58,619 nucleotides of DNA from Pseudoxanthomonas sp. (GTDB taxonomy: Bacteria > Pseudomonadota > Gammaproteobacteria > Xanthomonadales > Xanthomonadaceae): the NCBI RefSeq assembly GCF_024710765.1, contig NZ_JANJUE010000211.1, forward strand, positions 1 to 58,619. The letters are read 5' to 3'. The notes beneath the pieces are model-generated. The model worked only from the letters and a program-made list of their open reading frames with translations. It was not told the origin of the DNA and made no database searches. Made by a program: the position numbers and the translations under genes. Below are positions 1 to 10,659 of the stretch, one piece after another (position 1 is the stretch's first letter; each line of letters opens with the position of its first letter).

Positions 1-3
1 GTC

Positions 4-76
4 CCGTCCACACCCCTTCCCCCGCATGCGGGGGAAGGCTGGGATGGGGAGAACGAAGACGCAAGTTGTAGTTGTT
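4..76. repeat. Palindromic intergenic repeat, copy 1
   Basis: This segment recurs almost unchanged about 221 bases downstream. Its core at 15-38 is a perfect 24-bp palindrome of a C-run and G-run around GCATGC, and the flanks (CCGTCCACACC on the left, GAACGAAGACGC on the right) are also shared. The whole 1-404 stretch has no credible gene; the frames across it are proline/arginine-rich shadows. This looks like a dispersed intergenic repeat of the type common in Xanthomonadaceae; its function is unknown. Confidence 0.8.
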
Positions 77-147
77 CCCACGCTCGCAACATTCGACAAC
101 CCTCCGGAAATCCAACGCTACCGGCTCCGGAACCCCCCCACCCCAAA

Positions 148-171
148 CCCTCCCCCGTAAACGGGGGAGGG
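148..171. repeat. C-run/G-run inverted repeat
   Basis: Two perfect 11-base arms (CCCTCCCCCGT and ACGGGGGAGGG) flank an AA spacer. It lies midway between the two copies of the longer repeat and has the same C-run/G-run design, so it is probably a diverged member of the same family. It could act as a transcription stop or nuclease block, but there is no T tract. Confidence 0.65.
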
Positions 172-224
172 AGCGTTCGTCCCCTCTCCACGCGCGTTCC
201 GTTCAGCCCTTCCCCGCAGGCATT

Positions 225-298
225 CCGTCCACACCCCTTCCCCCGCATGCGGGGGAAGGCTGGGATGGGGGCGAACGAAGACGCGAGTTGTCGTTGTT
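225..298. repeat. Palindromic intergenic repeat, copy 2
   Basis: This is the second copy of the repeat at 4-76, in direct orientation. The palindromic core at 236-259 is identical to copy 1, and the right flank carries a few substitutions and one inserted base. The remaining bases up to the stop of the Lrp-type gene at 405 show no other feature. Confidence 0.8.
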
Positions 299-404
299 TC
301 GAGGTTCGCAACGTTCACCCCCCTCCAGACATCCCTCGCGGCCGTCGCGCGCCTCCAACCTCCCCGCAAACAGAGAAGCAAACCGTCCCCCCAATCCACC
401 CGCC

Positions 405-869
405 TCAGATCGGCAGGGAGTGACTGCGCTTCACCACCTGGCTGGGCAGATCCGTCTTGACGTTCTGGATGCCATTGGCGCGGGTGAGGTGGCGGGTCTG
501 GAAACGGCGGTAGTCATCCAGATCCTCCACCACCACGCGCAACATCGCATCGCACTCGCCCAGCATGATGTAGCACTCCATCACTTGTGGCAGGCGCTCC
601 ATCGCGGCGATGAACCGATCGATGGTGTCCGCGTCCTGGGCGGTCAGCCATACCCGGGTGAACAGTGTCTGCGGGTAGCCCACCTCCACCGGATTGACCA
701 CGGCGACATAACGCTCGATGACCCCAGCCTCTTCCAGCAGTCGCACCCGGCGCAGGCAGGGGGACGGCGACAGGCCGACCCGCTGGGCCAGTTCCGTGTT
801 CTGGATCCGCCCGTCCTCCTGCAGGGTGCGCAGGATGCGGCGATCCAGCTCGTCCAGCTTTGCAGGCAT
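405..869 (-). CDS. Lrp/AsnC family transcriptional regulator
   Basis: The 154-residue length is typical of Lrp/AsnC proteins. Residues 4-60 form the AsnC-type winged helix (LDELDRRILRTLQEDGR, then the SPSPCLRRVRLLE recognition helix), and residues 65-150 form the ligand-sensing RAM domain. These proteins are octameric/dimeric DNA binders that respond to amino acids. The start is preceded by an AGGAGG-like site (CCTCC at 873-877). The gene is divergent from a LysE/RhtB exporter and an 8+8 dyad lies between them, which suggests that this regulator controls the exporter. The effector amino acid cannot be told from sequence. Confidence 0.93.
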   Translation of the reverse strand: MPAKLDELDRRILRTLQEDGRIQNTELAQRVGLSPSPCLRRVRLLEEAGVIERYVAVVNPVEVGYPQTLFTRVWLTAQDADTIDRFIAAMERLPQVMECYIMLGECDAMLRVVVEDLDDYRRFQTRHLTRANGIQNVKTDLPSQVVKRSHSLPI

Positions 870-892
870 GAAACCTCCTTTGCCACCAAATT

Positions 893-911
893 ATTGGCAT
901 GAGATGCCAAT
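893..911. promoter_or_regulatory. Candidate Lrp-type operator
   Basis: A perfect inverted repeat ATTGGCAT-GAG-ATGCCAAT sits in an AT-rich patch between the divergent Lrp-type gene (start 869) and the LysE-type gene (start 976). The position and symmetry fit an operator for the adjacent regulator controlling both genes. Binding is an inference; no promoter elements were assigned with certainty. Confidence 0.6.
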
Positions 912-975
912 TTTGCAGAGATTACTGGAATATTCGCAACCCGATGGCGAGCCATTCTCCCTAGCATGATCCGCC

Positions 976-1587
976 ATGGACACGACCACGCTGCTGCTCT
1001 TCTCCGCCACCGTTCTACCGCTGATCGCCACGCCCGGTCCGGACATGCTGTTCATCCTCGCCCAGACCTTGGGAGGCGGCGCCGGCGCCGGACTGCGTGC
1101 GACCTTCGGGGTCTGCGCCGGCTATCTGGTTCATTCGATGCTGGCCGCGCTCGGCCTGGCCGCGCTGATTGCCGCCTCGCCGCCCCTGTTCGCGGCGCTG
1201 CGTTGGGCCGGCGTGGCCTATCTGGCCTGGCTGGCCTGGCGACTGCTCCAGTCGGCGATGAAAACGGGCGGCCTGCAGGTCCGCGGCGACCGGCATCCCG
1301 CCGAATTCCGGCGCGGTTTCCTGACTGCGGTACTCAACCCGAAGGGCATGATGATCTACTTCGCGATCCTGCCGCAGTTCATCTCCCATGGTGGTCCGGC
1401 GGCTTTGCAGGCCATCATGCTGTCGGCCACCTTCATCCTCCTGTGCGCGGCGTTCTATTCGCTACTCTGCCTCGCCATCGCGGCCGGCGGCTGGCGCAAT
1501 GATCCCGGCGAACGCCGGCGGCGCTGGATCGAAGGCGTCTCCGGCGGACTGATCGCGGTGGCGGCGGGAAAACTGGCGATTGGTTGA
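976..1587 (+). CDS. LysE/RhtB family amino acid exporter
   Basis: This 203-residue inner membrane protein has about six hydrophobic segments. The family hallmark TPGPDMLFIL is at residues 19-28 and the conserved NPKG at about 121-124. RhtB/LysE proteins export amino acids such as threonine, homoserine, leucine or lysine, driven by proton motive force. The gene is divergent from an Lrp/AsnC regulator, a common pairing in which the regulator senses the exported amino acid. A longer frame starting ten bases upstream is out of register and was ignored. The substrate is not predictable. Confidence 0.92.
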   Translation: MDTTTLLLFSATVLPLIATPGPDMLFILAQTLGGGAGAGLRATFGVCAGYLVHSMLAALGLAALIAASPPLFAALRWAGVAYLAWLAWRLLQSAMKTGGLQVRGDRHPAEFRRGFLTAVLNPKGMMIYFAILPQFISHGGPAALQAIMLSATFILLCAAFYSLLCLAIAAGGWRNDPGERRRRWIEGVSGGLIAVAAGKLAIG

Positions 1588-1665
1588 TCCACATCCGGGC
1601 CGGAGGCACCCGGCCTGCTATCGTTTGCCAGGCCCGCGATCGCGGCGGATACCGGAGGTCATCGC

Positions 1666-2349
1666 ATGCGTGGTCTGGATTTCAGCTCCTGGCAGACCGT
1701 GTTGTCGACGCTGCTTGGCCTGGCGGTGATCACCCTGATCGGCGTCGGCATCCGCCTGCTGGTGATGCAGACCATCCAGCAGCGGCGCGAACGCGAGAAC
1801 CGGCAGATCAACGAACGGCTGCGCACGCTCATCGCCGCCTACAAGACCCTGGGCGGTTCCTTCACCGGCCATCTGGCGGTGGACCCGACACACCTGCGGG
1901 ATCTGAAGATGCGCCAGGCCCGGGAACCTGCCGGGGAAGACGACGTCGCCATCGGCTCGGAGCGTTCACGCAGGATCCGCGACGCCGTGGAAGCTGCATT
2001 GTCCGACATCATCCTGCTGGGCACCGACGAGCAGGTGCGGCTGGCGGCCCGCGCCGCCACCGACATGGTGGAAGGCCGACCCGTACATACCCACGATCTG
2101 GTGACATCGCTGCGCGATTTCATCCGCGCGGCACTGGACCTGGACCCGGTGCCGCCGGGACTGACCATTCCACCGCAAGGTCCCACGCGCCCCGGCGGCG
2201 GCGGGAAACCGGGCAGGAATGACGCCACGCGCGACGACTCCCGTCAGGGCGGCGGCAAGGGCGGCAATGCCGGAGCCGGGGCCGGGGGCGCGGGAATGGG
2301 GCTGGGCGCCGGTCTGGCGCTGGGAGATGAAACCGAAACCCGGCGCTGA
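1666..2349 (+). CDS. Single-pass membrane protein with glycine-rich tail, unknown function
   Basis: The 227-residue product has one transmembrane helix at about residues 13-33. A charged, probably coiled segment follows (QQRRERENRQINERLRTLI), then a helical soluble domain to about residue 165, and a low-complexity Gly/Arg/Pro-rich tail rich in GGG and AGAG. I recognise no catalytic motif. The helical domain resembles conserved hypothetical proteins of proteobacteria with the same one-helix layout. The gene follows the exporter by 78 bases and is convergent with the next gene. Confidence 0.75.
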   Translation: MRGLDFSSWQTVLSTLLGLAVITLIGVGIRLLVMQTIQQRRERENRQINERLRTLIAAYKTLGGSFTGHLAVDPTHLRDLKMRQAREPAGEDDVAIGSERSRRIRDAVEAALSDIILLGTDEQVRLAARAATDMVEGRPVHTHDLVTSLRDFIRAALDLDPVPPGLTIPPQGPTRPGGGGKPGRNDATRDDSRQGGGKGGNAGAGAGGAGMGLGAGLALGDETETRR

Positions 2350-2373
2350 AGCCAGCAACGGTTCCGCGCACCC

Positions 2374-2943
2374 TCAGAAGGCGTCGCTGCCGGGCCGCAA
2401 CTCGATTCCCAATGCCGCGCACAACTGCTGCATTCCCTCGTCATCCCGGCTGAGCGCAATCCAGCCCGCGTAGGCATCGCCATCGGTATTCCAGTTCCAG
2501 AGCGTATAGCCGTGCTCGCGCAGGCGGTCATAGGCAACGGCCATTAAGCCAGGCACATCGACGCCGTCCAGGAAGTCCTCGTCCGCCGGATCACCACCCC
2601 AGTCGATATCGATGTTCCAGCGCGCCGCCAACTGGTTGACGCTGTCGATCAGGGATTCGCTGTCCTTCCAGTCGACGTAGAAGCCCGACGACCAGTCGAT
2701 GGCATCCTTCAACATCCACAGTGCGCCGTCCTCGTCGCCACCGGCCTCGGCCATCGCATCCCGCCAGCCGGCGAACTGGCGCAACGCGGTTTCCTCGTCG
2801 CCCGGGTTGATCAACACCAGCAGGTTCCAGATCAGGGCTTCCTGATCGCCGGTGTCGATGCCTTCTTCGTCGTCTCCCTCGGGCACGGAGAACCCGGCGT
2901 CGGCATCGAAATCGTCTTCATCGGGAAAGATCATGGGGGTCAC
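2374..2943 (-). CDS. Acidic DUF6630-like protein
   Basis: This 189-residue cytosolic protein is very acidic (an Asp/Glu-rich first 35 residues) and tryptophan-rich (WRDAMAE, WSSGFYVDWKD, WNIDIDWGG, WNWNTDG). The pattern of a small helical protein with DW/NW motifs fits the DUF6630 group seen in Xanthomonadaceae; the family name is from memory and was not searched. No enzyme motif or signal peptide is visible. The start could also be the second Met three codons later. Confidence 0.75.
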   Translation of the reverse strand: MTPMIFPDEDDFDADAGFSVPEGDDEEGIDTGDQEALIWNLLVLINPGDEETALRQFAGWRDAMAEAGGDEDGALWMLKDAIDWSSGFYVDWKDSESLIDSVNQLAARWNIDIDWGGDPADEDFLDGVDVPGLMAVAYDRLREHGYTLWNWNTDGDAYAGWIALSRDDEGMQQLCAALGIELRPGSDAF

Positions 2944-3072
2944 CTGGGTAATGTCGACGGGATCCTGCCGCGTCCCTGCCGGCGGTGGAAGGGCGGATAC
3001 CGTGCCAGCGCTTGGGGGCTGGACGCCCGGCGTTTATCCTAGGCCTCTTCCGCACCGCCTGAAACCACCATC

Positions 3073-3318
3073 ATGAGCACCGATACCCCTCCCGACCGCC
3101 TGGCTTCCGACCCGCGCAGCCCGTTCCACGATGCCGAAATCATGGAACGCGGCGTCGGCATCCGCTTCAACGGCGTCGAACGCGACAACGTCGAGGAATA
3201 CTGCGTCAGCGAAGGCTGGATCCGGGTGCCGGTGGGCAAGTCCAAGGACCGCCGTGGCAATCCGATGACCCTCAAGGTCAAGGGCGAAGTGATCGCCTAT
3301 TTCCGCGAGCAGCAGTGA
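3073..3318 (+). CDS. DUF3297 family small protein
   Basis: This 81-residue soluble protein has the compact pattern of DUF3297: LASDPRSPFHDAE near the N terminus, then GVGIRFNGVERDNVEEYC, and a terminal MTLKVKGEV segment. The length matches the family. DUF3297 proteins are widespread in proteobacteria and have no established function. The gene stands alone, with 129 bases between it and the divergent upstream gene. Confidence 0.88.
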   Translation: MSTDTPPDRLASDPRSPFHDAEIMERGVGIRFNGVERDNVEEYCVSEGWIRVPVGKSKDRRGNPMTLKVKGEVIAYFREQQ

Positions 3319-3461
3319 ATCCTCCGGACGGTGATGGATGCCCATCACCGTCCGCGCCCGGCCTGGTACGGCATGGTTCGTTCTTCCACCCCGAGGCAGC
3401 GGCAAAGCGGAGGTTCCCTCGCGGAACCTTGGGCGACCGGTCGGACCCGCTGGCGTTTGGC

Positions 3462-3899
3462 TCAGGCCGCCTGTTGATTGGCGTAGCGCTGCTTGCGATC
3501 CAGCGAAGCGCGATGGGCCGCCACCAGTCGTGACAGATCCTGCCGGCGCGAGTCGTTTTCCGGCAAGCTGGCAATCACCGGATCCCACTGGCCCGCCTTG
3601 ACCCAGCGCGAGAAACGCACATAGACGCTGTGGTTGGCGCCGTACTCGATGGGCAGGCAACGCCAGTAGGCGTCATCGCTTCCCGCCATCCACAGCACGG
3701 CTTCGACGAAACAGCGCGCGCTGGATTTGTGGCCACGCGCACGCGCGCCCAGCCGCCCGCCGAGACCTATCGCGATGTTGGCCCATTCGGCATCGCTCAG
3801 CTGCGGCACAAGTTCCGGTGGTGGGGAAACAGTCGCGTCCTGCGTCTGGGTCAACCGGCTGATCGTGGCTTCGAGACTTTCCTGGTTTTCAGTCAGCAT
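3462..3899 (-). CDS. Stand-alone DUF4096 (IS5-transposase N-terminal) domain protein
   Basis: The 145-residue product contains, at about residues 30-115, the helix-turn-helix-like N-terminal domain of IS5-type transposases: LSDAEWANI, FVEAVLWMAG, YWRCLP, VYVRFSRWVKAGQWD. The DDE nuclease part is absent and I see no terminal inverted repeats or target duplications. It is therefore not an intact insertion sequence but a short relic or a domesticated DNA-binding protein. The open frame has no disruption and codon use matches its neighbours, which favours retention. I chose the ATG at 3899 because the upstream extension of the frame is arginine/serine-rich noise. It is divergent from an RcsB-like regulator. 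Confidence 0.78.
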   Translation of the reverse strand: MLTENQESLEATISRLTQTQDATVSPPPELVPQLSDAEWANIAIGLGGRLGARARGHKSSARCFVEAVLWMAGSDDAYWRCLPIEYGANHSVYVRFSRWVKAGQWDPVIASLPENDSRRQDLSRLVAAHRASLDRKQRYANQQAA

Positions 3900-4246
3900 G
3901 ATTCGGGCTACCGTCTGTAACATGGGAGCGGCAGACCGCGGAGCCTTTCTCGCAAGCTCGCAGGATTCCCTGCGACTCCTCAGGCATCGCCGGGTCCACC
4001 GGTTTCGCAGTGTTCTTCCCGTCACAGGGCACACAACATCGGAATCGTCTGAAAAAGCGGGTTTTCTGCGCTTCGTCGCTGATGCGGGACGACAGCGGAT
4101 ACTGCCGTAAAGCGCACGTTCCGCAAGCCTGGTCACAAAATATGGGGAGGCATCAGGCCGCGAATCGGATAAGTTGCGCGGAGACACACGCCGCCGATAT
4201 AGAATGTGACTGCTTTCAGCTCTTAGGCCCCGGGGGACCACGGCAC
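3900..4246. other. Divergent intergenic region
   Basis: This 347-base gap separates the DUF4096 gene from the RcsB-like regulator. It is less GC-rich near 4130-4210 and carries a plausible sigma-70 promoter toward the regulator, annotated separately. No further gene, strong hairpin or repeat was recognised. Confidence 0.5.
4174..4203 (+). promoter_or_regulatory. Candidate promoter of the RcsB-like regulator
   Basis: A TTGCGC -35-like element at 4174-4179 and a TATAGA -10-like element at 4198-4203 are separated by 18 bases, ending 43 bases before the ATG at 4247. The -10 lies in the most AT-rich part of the gap. Assignment is by motif inspection only. Confidence 0.42.
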
Positions 4247-4882
4247 ATGACATTGAAGATCGTGCTCGCCGATGATCACCCGATCATCGTAGCCGCCGTC
4301 CGTCAGCTACTCGAACGCGCCGGCCATGAAATCGTCGCGGTCGCCAGTTCCAGTGGCGCGCTCCTCGAGGCGCTCGCCGAGCATCCCTGCGATCTGGTGA
4401 TCACCGACTTCAGCATGCCCAACGAGGACGAGGCCGACGGCCTGTCCCTGCTTGGCCTGATCCAGCGCCGCCTGCCCGACATGCCCGTGATCGTGCTGAC
4501 CATGGTCACCAATCCGGCCGTCCTGCAGTCGATTCTCGACGCGGGCGTCCGGGGCCTCATCAACAAGACCGACGCGATGACCGAACTGGCCGTCGCCGTA
4601 CCGACGATCATGCGCGGACAGCTCTACATCAGCAGGGCCACCGACCGCCTGCTGATCCAGGCCGGCAACGGAAAATCCGCACAGGCCGTACCGCTGTCAC
4701 CGCGCGAGACCGAAGTCATCCGGCTGTTCGCGTCAGGCCGATCCGTCACCGACATCGCACGCCAGCTCAACCGCAGCGTCAAGACCATCAGCACGCAGAA
4801 GCAGGAAGCCATGGCCAAGCTGGGCCTGAAGAACGATTTCGATATCTACGCGTACGCACGCGAGAAGGGCATGCTGTCCTGA
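4247..4882 (+). CDS. RcsB-like NarL/FixJ response regulator
   Basis: The 211-residue protein has a receiver domain (about 1-125; DD at 9-10, phospho-acceptor D54 in DLVITDFSMP) and a LuxR-type HTH (about 142-205; LSPRETEVIRLFASG, VKTISTQKQEAMAKLGL). The resemblance to RcsB is specific: the VIVLTM-x-TNPAVLQSILD segment, the KTDAMTEL stretch, and the LNRSVKTIS-QK recognition helix all parallel RcsB. The upstream frame extension is not protein-like, so the ATG at 4247 was chosen. The next gene, 151 bases downstream, is a BvgS/EvgS-like hybrid kinase, the likely phosphodonor. Confidence 0.9.
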   Translation: MTLKIVLADDHPIIVAAVRQLLERAGHEIVAVASSSGALLEALAEHPCDLVITDFSMPNEDEADGLSLLGLIQRRLPDMPVIVLTMVTNPAVLQSILDAGVRGLINKTDAMTELAVAVPTIMRGQLYISRATDRLLIQAGNGKSAQAVPLSPRETEVIRLFASGRSVTDIARQLNRSVKTISTQKQEAMAKLGLKNDFDIYAYAREKGMLS

Positions 4883-5033
4883 GGAATGCCGGCAGGCACC
4901 CGGCGGCGTTCGGTACGCTGTCTGCGAGATGAAGCACGCTTCATCGTCGCTTCGACATTAGGAACAATCCGATTCGAAGGCCGACAGGCCGCACCTAGGC
5001 TGACACGCATCGCTTTCGCGTGTCCGCCTTTCC

Positions 5034-9356
<4,323 letters not shown>

Positions 9357-9372
9357 CCAGCCTGCCGCATGC

Positions 9373-9395
9373 AAAAAAAGGCATCTTGCGATGCC
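9373..9395 (-). terminator. Rho-independent terminator, minus strand
   Basis: On the minus strand GGCATC-GCAA-GATGCC is followed by TTTTTTT. On the plus strand the same hairpin is preceded by the A run and has no T tail, so the kinase gene upstream is not the natural client. Confidence 0.7.
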
Positions 9396-9475
9396 AAGGG
9401 GGACTGGCGCGGCTCGACGCGCCAGAAGGAGATTGGTCGGATGCATCGCCGCGATGCGTCTGCCTGGACAGGCTA
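9373..9475 (-). ncRNA. Candidate structured small RNA with intrinsic terminator
   Basis: Read on the minus strand, four perfect hairpins occur in a row. They are GCCTG/CAGGC (9462-9473), GCATCG/CGATGC (9443-9457), CTGGCGCG/CGCGCCAG with a 6-base loop (9404-9425), and GGCATC-GCAA-GATGCC (9380-9395). The last has a GNRA-type GCAA loop and is followed at once by seven T, a textbook Rho-independent terminator on this strand only. Unpaired linkers between hairpins hold CUCCUU and CCCCCUU stretches that could pair with Shine-Dalgarno sequences. No gene on the minus strand needs this terminator. The 5' end near 9475 is inferred, and no clear sigma-70 promoter was found. Confidence 0.55.
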
Positions 9476-9686
9476 GGACATTTTCCGTGTGACGAGTTTC
9501 CACGGTTCGCACGGTCGACCCGGCCAATGTGCCCGCTCACTTTGCGTTTGTTGTTGCCACACGCCTTGTCTCGGAGTTTTCCGATTCCCGACAGTCGCCA
9601 CGCCGGCCAATCTGCCGATGCCGTCCGGTTCAACACGGAGGCAATCACCAAAGCGCGCCAGCGCGCCGCAATCGAGGCAGACTCAT

Positions 9687-10571
9687 ATGGAACAACCGAT
9701 GCTATGGGCGGACCGGGGCAGAACCCTGCGCTGTGGCGACACTCTGGAAGCATCTTCGCGTCCACACTGCCTGGCCGCATCACGCCAGGGCAACCTGGGA
9801 TTGCAGGCCCGCCGGTACTCGCTATGGGTGCAGATCCGCGGAGAATCCTGGATAGAGTCCGCCGAGGGCCGGTTCCGCCTGCGACCGGGCCAATGGATCG
9901 TGCTGGATCGCGATTCCCGCCCCATCGTGCAGGCCACGTCCCTGGGACTGTGCCTAGGCCTTTCATTCGATGGTGGCGGCTCCGCCTCCCGTCGTGCCGC
10001 CACTGACGATGCACGCGTGTATCCCGGCAGGGGGCGCCTGGACGAGGGTGAGCGGCTGGTTTTCCTGCGCCTGTGGCGTCGCGCCTGCCCGCGATCCGCG
10101 AATGCCGCCAGAAGTGGCGATGCCACGCCGTTGCTGGCGTTCATGGCGGAAATCCAGGGCGATCTGCAGCGCTATGCGCAACGGTGCCCTGGCCGCACCC
10201 GCAGCCATCGGCACCAGGTATTCGTGCGCCTGCAGCGCGCGCGCCTGTATCTCAACGGGCACCGCAACCGACGCGTACCGATGCGTGAACTCGCCCGACT
10301 GGTAAATTTCTCGCACAGTTACTTTTCGCGGACCTACACCTTCGTCTACGAAGAGCAGCCGCAGGTCACCGCCTCGCGCATCCGCCTGGCCCATGCCGCC
10401 GAACTGCTGACCAGCACGGAAGCACCGATCGGTGAGATCGCCCAGGCCTCAGGCTTCGAGAACAACTGCAGCTTCTCGCGCGCGTTTCGCGCCCGCTTCG
10501 GCGTCTCGGCGACGGACTATCGGCGACGCGAAAACGCGCACGAGGACAATTCCCGCAAACCCAATGCGTGA
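9687..10571 (+). CDS. AraC family transcriptional regulator
   Basis: The 294-residue product has an N-terminal cupin-like sensing region (about 1-140; RYSLWVQIRGESW, FRLRPGQWIVLD) and a C-terminal double HTH of AraC type (about 195-285). That domain contains MRELARLVNFSHSYFSRTYTF and IGEIAQASGFENNCSFSRAFRARFGVSATDYRR. I placed the start at the ATG at 9687, because the frame upstream is unstructured and Cys/Arg/Pro-rich. It lies 88 bases before a TonB-dependent receptor in the same direction and may control it. The ligand is unknown. Confidence 0.9.
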   Translation: MEQPMLWADRGRTLRCGDTLEASSRPHCLAASRQGNLGLQARRYSLWVQIRGESWIESAEGRFRLRPGQWIVLDRDSRPIVQATSLGLCLGLSFDGGGSASRRAATDDARVYPGRGRLDEGERLVFLRLWRRACPRSANAARSGDATPLLAFMAEIQGDLQRYAQRCPGRTRSHRHQVFVRLQRARLYLNGHRNRRVPMRELARLVNFSHSYFSRTYTFVYEEQPQVTASRIRLAHAAELLTSTEAPIGEIAQASGFENNCSFSRAFRARFGVSATDYRRRENAHEDNSRKPNA

Positions 10572-10659
10572 CCCTGGCAAGGCGATTCTGCGAATCCATC
10601 GGTAACGTTAAGAAGGCGTTTTTTTCAGCCTTTTTCAGCGTTCCCAGGAGAGCATTCGA

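Larger units (their letters stand above)
9357..9686. other. Intergenic region holding the sRNA candidate
   Basis: This 330-base gap lies between two plus-strand genes. Its left third (9373-9475) is highly structured and is annotated as a minus-strand small RNA candidate. The right two thirds are less GC-rich and probably hold the promoters of the AraC-type gene and of the candidate RNA; I could not assign them confidently. Confidence 0.5.

Noticed and set aside
3462-4253. The DUF4096 gene as an active insertion sequence
   Set aside because: No DDE domain, terminal inverted repeats or target duplication are visible.
9373-9395. Terminator of the hybrid kinase gene
   Set aside because: On the kinase's strand the hairpin is preceded by A's and has no T tail, so the orientation is wrong.
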